Shown: positions 16,497 through 25,351, counted from the stretch's first letter. The stretch is DNA of 64,000 nt from Methanobacterium sp. UBA375 (GCA_002495625.1 DAGC01000012.1:268251-332250), one strand, 5' to 3'. Program-made: numbers and translations. The notes: a model not told the origin generated them from the letters alone.

Positions 16497-17189
16497 TCAT
16501 AATATTAATAATACTGCTATGATACCACTTACCAGTGATACGACTAAACTTGCAAGAATTCCCCGAGGTAATTTCTTGAATTTAGGATCGTGAAATCCTT
16601 CTATGGTACCGCCTATATTATATGAAGCGACAACCGCGTTTATAAAGAAAATACTCACTGCAAAAATACCTGCAACCGTAGCTGCGCCTGCTGCTCCGTA
16701 AGATAATCCTGTAAGTGCACTGTTAAGTATATAGTAAATTAATCCTCCACCGGCACCACCAATGGCACTTCCAATTATACCGCTTATAAAACAAACCGTT
16801 GGAATTCCATGACCTTCGGTACCTGGTGTTACGTATTTTTCCTGTGGTGATTTTGTGATGGGGTCGATTGGGACTTTTGCTGAAGCTGGAACAATTCCTA
16901 TACCATAAACGTAGATGATGTTAGCAAAGACCATGGTTACAGTCACCATGAGTGTTGCTCCTACTGCACCTGCTGCTAACACCACCCATAGTGGTTGTCC
17001 TGTCATTGCCGCGGCAGTTATAATCCCGGTTAAACCAGAACCTGCTGCCAGCATAGCTGTACCGGTACCCACACCTGTGGCTGTGGATATAGCTGCTGGG
17101 GCACCACCTACCTGTATAAAGTGGACACCGCATCCAACTAAAATTCCACCTACAGTGATTGCACCGATTAATATTAATGGATCCATCAT
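16497..17189 (-). CDS. mtrD: tetrahydromethanopterin S-methyltransferase subunit D
   Basis: Membrane subunit of the MtrA-H complex, which transfers a methyl group from methyl-H4MPT to coenzyme M and pumps sodium. 230 aa, normal length, intact frame, with Gly/Ala-rich hydrophobic helices and the conserved VTPGTEGHGIPTVCFISGIIG and GGTIEGFHDPKFKKLPRG segments. It begins 9 nt after mtrE ends. Only mtrE and mtrD are whole here; a complete mtr operon must exist elsewhere for methanogenesis, so this is probably a paralogous copy. No ribosome binding site lesion was seen, so expression is possible. Confidence 0.9.
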   Translation of the reverse strand: MMDPLILIGAITVGGILVGCGVHFIQVGGAPAAISTATGVGTGTAMLAAGSGLTGIITAAAMTGQPLWVVLAAGAVGATLMVTVTMVFANIIYVYGIGIVPASAKVPIDPITKSPQEKYVTPGTEGHGIPTVCFISGIIGSAIGGAGGGLIYYILNSALTGLSYGAAGAATVAGIFAVSIFFINAVVASYNIGGTIEGFHDPKFKKLPRGILASLVVSLVSGIIAVLLIL

Positions 17190-17198
17190 AACAACCTC

Positions 17199-18080
17199 TT
17201 ATTCTCTATATGGACCGTATGTGTCTTTTGCGAATAATTCTATTCTTCTGTTCATGAATATCAACGTCACAATAATAACAATGCCGGCAATGATTCCACC
17301 AATAGTTCCAAACACTATTGTAATCCAGAAGCTGAGGAATACTATAAGCCCAAATGCAAGGCCAGTGGTAGGTCCCGCAAATTTAGAACATATGTTTGTT
17401 ACATCGATGTTATTTCTTGCACCGATTCCTGCTTTTGTTGTTATGTCACCGTGTGATGCAACTGGAATTCCACCACCATGCGGTAAGTGTTGGTATTCTA
17501 CTTCTGAACCGTAAAAGTTGTCTCCTGTTGATGAACCAATGGCACCCATTGTGATTCCCCAGATTACTGCCAGTAGTGGTAGTGGGAATGGGTGTGCTAA
17601 GCCTGGAATCGGCAATGTCATTAGATATGACAGTCCTACTATACCAAACGTGGCTATAAACCCGTGACCTGCAATTGGGCCTAGATGGGTTACTATAATA
17701 TCAAGATACAATGGTTGATTAAATTGAGATTGGCTTGCAGTCCTTCCTAGGTAGGCTGTAACTGCATATGCGCTGTGTATTAAAGCTGCTATGAAAGATC
17801 CTATAGCCATGGCCATTATAATTGGATAGTTCAGTTTTATAAAAACGAATGCTACGGAACCTGCTATACCACACCAGGCGCCCCACATAACTGGTTCTCC
17901 TGAAATAGCTTTGTTAAAGAATCTGTGCAGATTGCCCATCTGGGGTGCCAGCTGAACCTGAGAGTTGGGGTTACTCATGGAACCAACATCTGATTCCAGG
18001 TCCTCTGCAGCTCCTGAAATGGTTGCAGCTGCTCCCATAAGAGCAACAACGCCTAACCCTGCAATCATAGGGTCTACCAT
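17199..18080 (-). CDS. mtrE: tetrahydromethanopterin S-methyltransferase subunit E
   Basis: Membrane subunit of the Mtr complex, 293 aa, full length. It starts VDPMIAGLGVVALMGAAATI, contains the cytoplasmic DLESDVGSMSNPNSQVQLAP loop, GSSTGDNFYGSEVEYQ and GGGIPVASHGDIT, and ends near AKDTYGPYR. These are hallmark MtrE stretches. AAGGAGG lies 7 nt before the ATG. Upstream on the same strand is a broken mcrA, the same order as in the normal mcrBDCGA-mtrEDCBAFGH arrangement. The gene reads as intact although its neighbours on both sides are broken. Confidence 0.92.
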   Translation of the reverse strand: MVDPMIAGLGVVALMGAAATISGAAEDLESDVGSMSNPNSQVQLAPQMGNLHRFFNKAISGEPVMWGAWCGIAGSVAFVFIKLNYPIIMAMAIGSFIAALIHSAYAVTAYLGRTASQSQFNQPLYLDIIVTHLGPIAGHGFIATFGIVGLSYLMTLPIPGLAHPFPLPLLAVIWGITMGAIGSSTGDNFYGSEVEYQHLPHGGGIPVASHGDITTKAGIGARNNIDVTNICSKFAGPTTGLAFGLIVFLSFWITIVFGTIGGIIAGIVIIVTLIFMNRRIELFAKDTYGPYRE

Positions 18081-18104
18081 ATTTTTTTCCTCCTTGTTTT
18101 TTTT

Positions 18105-18138
18105 AAATAAAATAAAAAATAGGTGTTGTGTTACACCT
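18105..18138 (-). terminator. hairpin plus T-tract between broken mcrA and mtrE
   Basis: On the minus strand AGGTGT-AACACA-ACACCT forms a 6-bp stem, followed by ATTTTTTATTTTATTT. This is the expected position of the terminator at the end of an mcr operon, retained in the fossil copy. Confidence 0.55.
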
Positions 18139-18145
18139 ATCTAAT

Positions 18146-18797
18146 TAGCTGGAAGCTGCCTGGGATATACCTGCGTATTCTCCCTAGTGGCCCACGTTCA
18201 TTGCGTGGTTTGGATGGTTATCTCCTCTCAGTTCAGTTGGTAATCCTTCGTCTCCCTATTGAGAACACGTTGGAGGCACCATACTGGTCTTAGAGGTCGT
18301 AACCATAGAATCCGAATTTGGAGTGCTGTTCTTTGTGTAGGTACATGGATAGGTACCGGGTGTTTAGACCGGTCTGAGCGTTTTCAGTAGCAAATGCAGT
18401 GGAACAACCGGTTGCTGCAGCGACTAAGGATGCTCTCTGTGATCCACCGAATATGGTTTCGAGTAGTGGGGGTAGTCTTCGAACTGTTCCAGTGCGTAGA
18501 AGTTAACTTCGAAACTGCATCCAGGACTGTGTCCATGGTGTTAGGTGCTTCGATTAATCCGTATTTGTCTTCTACGTACTCTTTACCAAAGTAGGTGAAG
18601 TCGTCGAGCACATTGTCAGTGTAGGCAGCGGTTGCATACTGAGTGAAACCGACACCACCAGACATGTAAGAACCTAACCAGATCTGGTCGTAGAGCATAG
18701 CTCCAGCGGCCACAACCTCTAAGGTTTGTCTTAGTGGGTCTAGTATTTTTCTTGGGCCCTGAGCTGTTTTTGGGAATATATCTAATAGTTTCTCCAA
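18146..18797 (-). pseudogene. mcrA: broken methyl-coenzyme M reductase alpha gene (mcrA/mrtA)
   Basis: Strong similarity to the C-terminal half of Mcr[72 protein letters not shown] and GFYGYDL. The first ~300 residues and the last ~50 are missing. There is a frameshift near 18512, a TAA at 18290-18292 where DLQDQ should be, a second frameshift near 18258, and a TAG at 18184-18186 in GHQGEY. The cysteine that is methylated in real McrA (DQCGASN) reads as tyrosine. It cannot make an enzyme. McrA and its isoenzyme MrtA cannot be told apart here. Confidence 0.9.
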
Positions 18798-19139
18798 TAA
18801 GTATGTAAATGTTTAGTAAATTCTATTTTTTCTGAAAGAATAATCAGAATAAAATTTTTTAATCCTTACTTTGTTTAAAAATATTTTTGTAACCATTCTT
18901 TATAAGTGTTTTCTGTCATGATAAATAATGATAAATAGTCAAATCTCAAGTTCATTATCTATTACATATTAAGGGATTTATCCAGGTCATATTTCCCAAT
19001 AAATTCTTATAACACGATATTTCCTATTTTTACGTATCTTCTTTCTTTGCAGAAGAATTTCCCCGTGTTAATGAGTTATAACTATAAAAAAGGAACATTT
19101 ATGGTTTCTCAGGCCAATATATAGATGAGGTGTATTTTT
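18785..19139 (+). repeat. diverged direct repeat, copy B, with the DUF2193 upstream region
   Basis: Partner of 16067-16398, ending at the ATGAGGTGT before the DUF2193 start. Contains TATA-like CTTTATAAGT at 18898-18907 and TATAACTATAAAAAAGG close to 19080. Conservation of blocks far upstream of the gene in both copies suggests a long regulatory region. Its first bases run into the artificial N-terminal codons of the mcrA remnant. Confidence 0.8.
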
Positions 19140-20639
19140 ATGGTGGAACTATATGAAAAGATGGTTAAAGAAGCTTTAATGGCTCAAAGAGCAGATGTGG
19201 ATACTGTTAAAAAATATAGAGGGCAAGAATTTAAAATAGAACATACCAAGCCCTATGTCGATGTTGCAAATAAGATGGAAGCAGTGGATGGTCAGAGTGA
19301 ATCGGTTTTAAACCTTCATAAGAAATCCATAAACGTCCATTTCGAGACATTAAAAGGCCTTACCGACAAGGTCAGACCAGAAGACGACCCATTCGTAGAA
19401 CACTACCAGACTCCAGCTATCCTGGAAATCCTGTACGATGAAGATGAAGATTTTAAAGCAAGCATGGACAAATTCATAGATGCTATAGGTAAAAATGAAG
19501 CTTTGATAGGTCGTGAAGTGGTCAGGAGATACGGTGGTTTTTACGGACCGACCTGCGTGGTGGATTTTGCCCTGATACCAGGAAGTACCAGTAACGTGGT
19601 AAATAGAATACTACAAACAGTGGATATCCCAGTCGACCATAAACAGACCATACTATCTTCCAAATCATGGGGTATGAATACTTCCTATGGAATAGGAGAA
19701 GTATTTGCCAGTTCCATAGAAGGAGGAGATTCCCTAACCGATGCTATCGGAAAGGAGATAGAAATGATAGAGTCCATCTACAGAACACCGGTGGAAGCAC
19801 AGGCCAAGTTGATGGATTCAGTGGGCCATCAATCATTTGACGTCAGAAAATACATGTCACAGTACAGAAACGGGATTGAGAAGACGGTTAAAGAAGCGAT
19901 AGATGATGGAGTGCACTACGGTAACATAGTAACCCTACCAGCATACTGTGTAGGAGACATAGCACACCACATATCTCAGTCAACCTACAACATGTGTAAA
20001 GACGATGTTACCATGGCCATAATCGAAGCAACAACAGATGTAATCGAAGCAACACTCAACAGTGCTGCACCGAATATCAAAGACGAATATCAATTATTAT
20101 CATTAGCTACCGGTTCTTCTGCGTGTGCAGTGGAATATATCCTTGAATTAGACGGTTTCAACGCCCCAACGGTAATAGATCTTCTAACCAGAAGGTTCCA
20201 TAACTTCGTGCAGCAGTTCCCAACCCGAGGGGCTGCAGCAGAACTGCACAACTGTGACTTCATGGACATGATCTACCGGGGATGGGAACACTTAGATGAA
20301 GAAAGGAAAAGCAAAAACGGTTCACCTGGAAAATTAGAACCAAAAATTGCCGGTTTTAAAGTGGATCTAAAACCAGTAGATGAAAATGAAGTTATCATGA
20401 ACCCACAACGCTACACCTATCCAGCATGTGCCATAACCGTCAGGTTCTCCTCTCTAATGAGGTTAGCCGACTACCCCTGCCTGTTAACCAGTGAACCAAT
20501 AACCGCCACCATGATGAGCAATATAATAGCCCTGCACAAGGAAATTCCAGCATCACCAGCCCGTGTATGTAAAAACTGTGCCTCAGCATCCGTGGTAGAC
20601 TTCAGACATTCCTACTGCCAGTGGAAAGAAGCCGTATAA
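19140..20639 (+). CDS. DUF2193 family protein
   Basis: Cytoplasmic-looking protein of ~499 aa, matching the archaeal DUF2193 family found mainly in methanogens; the function is unknown. Visible features are a run of conserved histidines and cysteines (LPAYCVGDIAHHISQSTYNM, the FHNFVQQFPTRGAAAELHNC region, and ARVCKNCASASVVDFRHSYC with a CxxC pair near the C-terminus), suggesting metal binding. The ATG at 19140 is chosen over that at 19125 because GAGGTG lies 7 nt before it. It is followed closely by DUF2180 and aqpM in the same direction, so the three probably form an operon. A decayed second copy lies at 16384. Confidence 0.75.
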   Translation: MVELYEKMVKEALMAQRADVDTVKKYRGQEFKIEHTKPYVDVANKMEAVDGQSESVLNLHKKSINVHFETLKGLTDKVRPEDDPFVEHYQTPAILEILYDEDEDFKASMDKFIDAIGKNEALIGREVVRRYGGFYGPTCVVDFALIPGSTSNVVNRILQTVDIPVDHKQTILSSKSWGMNTSYGIGEVFASSIEGGDSLTDAIGKEIEMIESIYRTPVEAQAKLMDSVGHQSFDVRKYMSQYRNGIEKTVKEAIDDGVHYGNIVTLPAYCVGDIAHHISQSTYNMCKDDVTMAIIEATTDVIEATLNSAAPNIKDEYQLLSLATGSSACAVEYILELDGFNAPTVIDLLTRRFHNFVQQFPTRGAAAELHNCDFMDMIYRGWEHLDEERKSKNGSPGKLEPKIAGFKVDLKPVDENEVIMNPQRYTYPACAITVRFSSLMRLADYPCLLTSEPITATMMSNIIALHKEIPASPARVCKNCASASVVDFRHSYCQWKEAV

Positions 20640-20658
20640 AATTTGAAAGAGTGAAAAA

Positions 20659-20868
20659 ATGAAATGTTACATGTGCGCATTGGAGGGTAAAGATTCGGAT
20701 GCAGTGGCTATCTGCGTGGTATGCGGTATGGGCCTTTGCATGGACCATGTAATACGGGAAGAGATTGAAATATGGGAGGGAGGTTTCCCCCTTCCCAGTA
20801 AAAAATTGGAGAAAACACTGCCTAAAATGCTGTGCGAATGGTGTTATGAGGCTTACCAAAGTGGTTAG
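20659..20868 (+). CDS. DUF2180 zinc-binding protein
   Basis: Sixty-nine residues with three cysteine pairs (MKCYMCALEG, ICVVCGMGLCMDH, MLCEWCYEAY), the pattern of DUF2180, a B-box-like small zinc protein of archaea. Likely an adaptor or regulator; no function is established. It starts 19 nt after the DUF2193 stop and ends 10 nt before aqpM. Confidence 0.8.
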   Translation: MKCYMCALEGKDSDAVAICVVCGMGLCMDHVIREEIEIWEGGFPLPSKKLEKTLPKMLCEWCYEAYQSG

Positions 20869-20878
20869 CGTGATTTAA

Positions 20879-21652
20879 ATGATCTCATTAAAAAAACGCT
20901 TTTTAACCGAGCTCATAGGGACATTTTTCCTGGTTTTCATCGGGACTGGTTCCGCGGTCATAACCTTAATGATCACCCAGGGAACAACACCACCTAACGC
21001 ATTCAACATAGGAATCGGTGCATTAGGGGGTTTAGGGGACTGGTTTGCCATTGGTATGGCTTTTGGTCTTACGGTGGCCGTTTTAATTTATGCCACCGGC
21101 CATATTTCCGGTTGCCATATAAACCCGGCAGTAACCATCGCCCTCTGGGCAACCAGGAAATTTCCAGGCAGCGAGGTTGTTCCCTACATCGTAGCCCAGC
21201 TCATCGGCGCTTCACTGGCCAGCTTCATTTTAGCTGGAGTGCTGGGGATGAACGCAGTTACGGTGGGTGGTTTAGGTGCAACCGCCCCATTTGAAGGTGT
21301 AAGCTACATTCAGGCCATAATAGCAGAATTAGTGGGAACTTTCCTACTGATGTTTGTTATAATGGGGGCTGCAGTTGATAAAAGAGCCACACCAGGATTT
21401 GCAGGGTTATCAATAGGTTTAACAGTTGCAGCAGTGATCACCACCGTTGGTAACATCACTGGTTCTTCCATCAATCCGGCGAGAACCTTCGGCCCCTATC
21501 TGGGTGATCTAATCTTAGGGGGAACTAATCTCTGGAATTATTACCCAATATACGTAATAGGTCCAATAGTAGGGGCTATTTTAGCAGCGTTTATCTACCA
21601 GTATATCTCTTCTGAGGAAAAACTACCTGCTGGAAAAGTAATCAGGGAATAA
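20879..21652 (+). CDS. aqpM: MIP family aquaporin/glycerol facilitator, AqpM-like
   Basis: Membrane channel of 257 aa with six hydrophobic helices and two NPA boxes, at residues 82-84 (CHINPAV) and 199-201 (SSINPART). The arginine after the second box is present. Archaeal AqpM from a related methanogen passes water and, weakly, glycerol, and has been suggested to pass H2S or CO2. The GTGATT site lies 3-4 nt before the ATG. Last gene of the DUF2193-DUF2180-aqpM group. Confidence 0.92.
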   Translation: MISLKKRFLTELIGTFFLVFIGTGSAVITLMITQGTTPPNAFNIGIGALGGLGDWFAIGMAFGLTVAVLIYATGHISGCHINPAVTIALWATRKFPGSEVVPYIVAQLIGASLASFILAGVLGMNAVTVGGLGATAPFEGVSYIQAIIAELVGTFLLMFVIMGAAVDKRATPGFAGLSIGLTVAAVITTVGNITGSSINPARTFGPYLGDLILGGTNLWNYYPIYVIGPIVGAILAAFIYQYISSEEKLPAGKVIRE

Positions 21653-21677
21653 AATAAATTTCCTTTTTCTTTTTTTG
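21653..21677. terminator. T-rich spacer between convergent aqpM and nudC
   Basis: TTTCCTTTTTCTTTTTTTG on the plus strand directly after the aqpM stop fits the U-rich terminators of archaea. Confidence 0.5.
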
Positions 21678-22508
21678 TTATGAAAATTTCGAAATAAACC
21701 AGCCTATCAACTCACTGGTTATACTGATTCGAGGGGGCATCCTGGGTATCTCTTCCGGACCGAACCACTGGGCATCTACAATCTCCCTACCATCCACCTC
21801 TATCTCGCCGCTTCGATACTCAGCGGTAAAGGCAACCATCAACGAGTGGGGGAATGGCCAGGGTTGGCTTCCGAAATATTTGATATTTTTCACCTTCAAA
21901 CCCACTTCCTCCATGATTTCCCTTTCCACCGCTTCTTTTAGGGTTTCCCCGGGTTCTACAAATCCGGCGATGAGACTGTACATACCTCCACGATAGCCGT
22001 GTTTGGCCATGAGGAGTTTATCATCCTTTACAATCGCCGTGATTACAGCTGGTGAGAGACGGACGAAACTCCTAAATCCACATTCCGGGCAGACCTTGGC
22101 CATCTCATAGGGTGAATTTTCGGTGGCTGCGCCGCACCTACCGCAGAACTGGTGGTCCTGGTCCCAGGTTACCATCTGGACAGCTTTACCCGCCAGGAGA
22201 AATATATCTTCCTCTAGAACATCGTATAATGACCGTAAATCTCTAAATTCCATTCCTTCCGGTGCTTCAGTTTCTGGATCCACCTCTGCAGAATAGCAGG
22301 GTTTTCCTTCTAATGTGCCCAGGTACTGTGTTCTTACTGGTGCAATCTTTAATTCTTCCAATTTCCCATAAGGAATGCTGATACCTGTATCTGTGACTTT
22401 TACAATCATTTCATAATCTTTGAAGATGAACCAGTAACTAGGGGTGCTGGTTATATCTTTAGGTCTGTTGGCCGGTTTGTATTTTTTGTAAACACTTTCT
22501 CTTGCCAT
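21678..22508 (-). CDS. nudC: NADH pyrophosphatase (NudC-type Nudix hydrolase)
   Basis: 276 aa. Zinc ribbon CGRCG...CPECG near residues 122-144 precedes a full Nudix box, GFVEPGETLKEAVEREIMEE followed by VG, and the NudC tail SQPWPFPHSLM. It hydrolyses NAD(H) to NMN(H) and AMP and, in bacteria, removes NAD caps from RNA. The N-terminal domain is present, so it is full length. Single gene, convergent with aqpM. Confidence 0.92.
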   Translation of the reverse strand: MARESVYKKYKPANRPKDITSTPSYWFIFKDYEMIVKVTDTGISIPYGKLEELKIAPVRTQYLGTLEGKPCYSAEVDPETEAPEGMEFRDLRSLYDVLEEDIFLLAGKAVQMVTWDQDHQFCGRCGAATENSPYEMAKVCPECGFRSFVRLSPAVITAIVKDDKLLMAKHGYRGGMYSLIAGFVEPGETLKEAVEREIMEEVGLKVKNIKYFGSQPWPFPHSLMVAFTAEYRSGEIEVDGREIVDAQWFGPEEIPRMPPRISITSELIGWFISKFS

Positions 22509-22701
22509 AGATAATGATAATCTGGTCTTCGTTAAATATTTTGTTCACAAATAATTTTTTTTATGAATTTTAGATGGATTCATTAAATTTATATGAATTT
22601 TGGATTTCATTAAACGATTGTACTTACTACAACAGTTCGATATTTATATGATGTGATTCGATAATTAATTAAATCAAATCTTTTAAAATAGGGGTGATTT
22701 G

Positions 22702-22974
22702 ATGGAATCTGACTATGAGAATGCAATGAGAGTACTCAAAGGGATGGTAGAAAGAAGTAGACTTAGAACCACCGGCGGTGATGCCTTAAGGTTAATTACC
22801 AATCTTGGCTGTGATGAGATAAACGATGGTGTGGACTGCCTGGAGAAGATGAAGTTGGTGAAAACAGAACGTGCCATAAATAAAGTTTTCTTCGATTTTG
22901 CCAATGTCACAGTACTGCCAGAAGGTTATAACTATTATAATGAACACTTGGGGAAAATAACAAGTATGGAATAA
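22702..22974 (+). CDS. small winged-helix-like protein, unknown
   Basis: Ninety residues, charged and mostly helical (ALRLITNLGCDEINDGVDCL) followed by a beta-hairpin-like VFFDFANVTVLPEGYNYY. This layout resembles a compact winged-helix domain, so DNA binding is a guess. The ATG at 22702 follows GGGGTGATTTG. A TATA-like ATATTTATATG lies at 22641-22651. No family was recognised. Confidence 0.55.
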   Translation: MESDYENAMRVLKGMVERSRLRTTGGDALRLITNLGCDEINDGVDCLEKMKLVKTERAINKVFFDFANVTVLPEGYNYYNEHLGKITSME

Positions 22975-23039
22975 GTATTTATTTTTTTCCATACTTTTAT
23001 TAAATTTTTTAAGATTTAAATCCTGGTTTTTTTGTGAAT

Positions 23040-23696
23040 CTAAAGTTTGGAAAGGGCCATCTTGGCTGCAACTTGTTCAGACTCTTTTTTACTTCCACCG
23101 GTGCCTGTCCCGTACCTTTCACCGTTGATTTCCACGGCCATGGTGAAGGTTTTATTATGCGGCGGTCCTTCATCCTGGATTAATTTATAAGCAACGGTCC
23201 GACCATCTTGATCACATAGTTCTTTTAATTCAGATTTATAATCATAAAAAAACACGGCCTGATTTTCTATATGGGGGATAACGGTTTTGTTGAGAAATTC
23301 TTTCACCACTTCCAGTCCCTGATCCAGGTATACAGCTCCTACCAATGCTTCGAAAACGTCACTTTTAACAGAATCCATCTCCCTCCGGGTTAATTCAGCA
23401 CCAACACCTAGTTTTATATATTTATCCAGACCTAACTCGGTAGAATAAGCATAGAGTGCCTGCTTACACACGTAATTGGCCCGTAATCGGGTTAACTGAC
23501 CCTCTGATAGAGGGGGATTAAGGTGACATAAATATTCAGATATCACCAGGTCCAGGACGGCGTCACCTAAAAATTCTAATCTTTCGTAACTTTCGCTGAT
23601 GTTGTTTTCGTTGGTGTAAGATTCATGTAGAAAGGCTATCTCGTAAAGGTGAATGTTAATGGGCCGGATTTTGAGTTTTTTAAAAAGTAACTCCAT
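23040..23696 (-). CDS. rnc: ribonuclease III
   Basis: Double-strand-specific endoribonuclease, 218 aa. The RNase III signature [15 protein letters not shown] (residues 37-51) includes catalytic E41 and D45; the second pair sits in [14 protein letters not shown] double-stranded RNA-binding domain covers ~150-218 ([20 protein letters not shown] ... [15 protein letters not shown]). RNase III is uncommon in archaea outside some methanogens. Start at ATG 23696 gives a short N-terminus. Single gene. Confidence 0.92.
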   Translation of the reverse strand: MELLFKKLKIRPINIHLYEIAFLHESYTNENNISESYERLEFLGDAVLDLVISEYLCHLNPPLSEGQLTRLRANYVCKQALYAYSTELGLDKYIKLGVGAELTRREMDSVKSDVFEALVGAVYLDQGLEVVKEFLNKTVIPHIENQAVFFYDYKSELKELCDQDGRTVAYKLIQDEGPPHNKTFTMAVEINGERYGTGTGGSKKESEQVAAKMALSKL

Positions 23697-23770
23697 ATTA
23701 TCTAATTGTTTCCATGGTTATATTAAACTTAAATCTATCATTTTTCGAAGATAAGTAAACCTTCATTAAC

Positions 23771-23810
23771 AAATAGTAAAGTATATATAACATAATGTAA
23801 AGTACTATTT
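23771..23810 (+). promoter_or_regulatory. operator-like inverted repeat around the TATA box of the membrane cassette
   Basis: AAATAGTA (23771-23778) and TACTATTT (23803-23810) are perfect inverted arms; within them GTAAAGTA occurs twice in direct orientation. The TATA box GTATATATAA at 23781-23790 lies between the arms, and the first ATG (23813) follows immediately, implying a nearly leaderless mRNA. A repressor bound here would shut the promoter. The XRE protein coded at 25107 is the obvious candidate. Confidence 0.55.
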
Positions 23811-23812
23811 AC

Positions 23813-24265
23813 ATGGACGTCTTCAATTTAAATAAAAAATTCACATTCCTAATTTATTTTATCTTGGACACCCTGTTCGTGGGAATAGGGATGGGCGTTC
23901 CCATTTTAAACATAATATTTGGATTTCCAGTGGGCTGGTATATTACAAAACGGTTATCCAACTCTCCAAAAAATTTAAAGGAAAATCTAGGGGTAATGCT
24001 TAAATATTCCCTTTACACCTCTTTGATCACATTTATCTGGATGGTGATTATCTGGGTCCCAATCAGCACCATGCTTATAAACCCCACTGCAGATTTCGCT
24101 CATTTTGGAATCCCCATGATACTCTACGATCCTAAAATAAGCTTCATTGGATGGATAATTCTCATGGTGTTCATATCTCCATTTTTACAATTGTTAACCA
24201 CGGTATTTGCCGCACAGGTAACGATGTGGAGGTCTTTAGATGAAAATAATTATAGAGGTGAATGA
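23813..24265 (+). CDS. four-helix membrane protein, first gene of XRE-linked cassette
   Basis: 150 aa with about four hydrophobic segments (residues ~12-35, 62-85, 110-130 and nearby). No family was recognised. First of five short same-strand genes, four of them membrane proteins and one an XRE regulator. The ATG directly follows the operator-like repeat, so translation is probably leaderless. Its 3' end abuts the next gene, whose ribosome binding site lies inside it. Confidence 0.6.
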   Translation: MDVFNLNKKFTFLIYFILDTLFVGIGMGVPILNIIFGFPVGWYITKRLSNSPKNLKENLGVMLKYSLYTSLITFIWMVIIWVPISTMLINPTADFAHFGIPMILYDPKISFIGWIILMVFISPFLQLLTTVFAAQVTMWRSLDENNYRGE

Positions 24266-24266
24266 T

Positions 24267-24707
24267 ATGTCAGAATCAGGGATGGTGTTAAAGATACTTT
24301 CACTCTTTGAATCTGGCCTGTTTATCAAGATAGTATCTGTGTTTATTACAGGGCTGTGGATTACAGGTATAATTTTAGTAAACATTTATGTAATCATACT
24401 GGCGCTCCTGCTTTTAACGGGTCTGGGTGTGGTTCTTTATATACACCGGGATAAATTAAAGGAAATTTTCTATGGTGATGGTAGTGTGATTGTGGAAGAT
24501 GAAAGGACTCAGCTAATCAACGAGAAAGCTTCCACCATGACTCTGGGTGTTTTAATTGCAGTGATAATATGGGTTGGAATAGTTATAACGGCCCTTAGAG
24601 CTAGTTATCCTCAATATTCGTATGTTGGATATACGTTGTTTGTAGTTGCAATATTTTGTCTTATACTGTATATCTCAGCCCGTACTTATTACGCTCGGAA
24701 ATTTTAA
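24267..24707 (+). CDS. DUF2178-like membrane protein
   Basis: About 146 aa with two hydrophobic segments before and two after a central soluble hairpin containing EDERTQLINEKASTMT, the DERxxxIxEKA signature shared by DUF2178-type proteins. The ATG at 24267 is chosen over 24240 because GAGGTGAATGAT precedes it. The family commonly lies beside small XRE regulators; function unknown. Confidence 0.65.
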   Translation: MSESGMVLKILSLFESGLFIKIVSVFITGLWITGIILVNIYVIILALLLLTGLGVVLYIHRDKLKEIFYGDGSVIVEDERTQLINEKASTMTLGVLIAVIIWVGIVITALRASYPQYSYVGYTLFVVAIFCLILYISARTYYARKF

Positions 24708-24719
24708 AATGGTGATTTA

Positions 24720-25091
24720 ATGGAAAACTATAAGATTTTTAGAACAATTATCGTTATATTCGTCGCAACGGTGGTTGGATTGTCCGTGAGTCTAGGAGCC
24801 ATAATCCCTGCCTTTCTTGCAATTTTAATTGGAGCCATGTTATCCTACCTCTACAAGAAGAACACCAAGGAAGTTCTGTATGATGAAAGAATGGTTAAAA
24901 TCAGTGAAAAATCATCCCGAATTGCCATGACCCTATTCGCGATTTCTATAACATTCATCGGATTATTCCTTATAACTTTAAAGGATTTATATCCCGAATT
25001 TACCCAAGCTGGCTTCACTCTAGCCTTCTCCGCAATTGGGATTTTAGGTTTATATTATGTCTTCTACGGTTACTATAATCGTAAATATTAA
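24720..25091 (+). CDS. DUF2178-like membrane protein, paralogue
   Basis: 123 aa, same plan as the preceding gene: two hydrophobic helices, the hairpin YDERMVKISEKSSRIAMT, then two helices and a short basic tail. Probably arose by duplication with its neighbour. The gap to the previous gene is 12 nt, to the XRE gene 15 nt. Confidence 0.65.
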   Translation: MENYKIFRTIIVIFVATVVGLSVSLGAIIPAFLAILIGAMLSYLYKKNTKEVLYDERMVKISEKSSRIAMTLFAISITFIGLFLITLKDLYPEFTQAGFTLAFSAIGILGLYYVFYGYYNRKY

Positions 25092-25106
25092 CAGGTTAAA
25101 AGATTT

Positions 25107-25304
25107 ATGAAAAATAAACTCAAGATTTACCGGGCTATGCATGATATAACCCAGGAGGAACTGGCCAAAGAATTGGGCGTAACCAGACAGACCATAATAG
25201 CTATAGAAAAGGATAAATACGATCCTTCATTGGTTTTGGCTTTTAAAATAGCCAAATTCTTTAAAACACAAATTGAAGACATTTTCATCTACGAAGATGG
25301 ATAA
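25107..25304 (+). CDS. XRE-family helix-turn-helix regulator
   Basis: 65 aa, a single HTH domain: ITQEELAKELGVTRQTIIAI is the recognition unit. Matches the short YozG-like regulators that control adjacent membrane-protein genes. Very likely represses its own operon through the repeat at 23771-23810; that link is inference from gene order. Confidence 0.85.
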   Translation: MKNKLKIYRAMHDITQEELAKELGVTRQTIIAIEKDKYDPSLVLAFKIAKFFKTQIEDIFIYEDG

Positions 25305-25351
25305 AGCCACTGTTAATGGAATAGCGGAGGAATAATTGAAGGAGAAAATAT

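Noticed and set aside
18384..18797. Reading the open minus-strand frame here as a functional 137-residue protein
   Set aside because: Its middle is McrA, but the C-terminal 30 residues are an out-of-frame reading of McrA codons after a frameshift.
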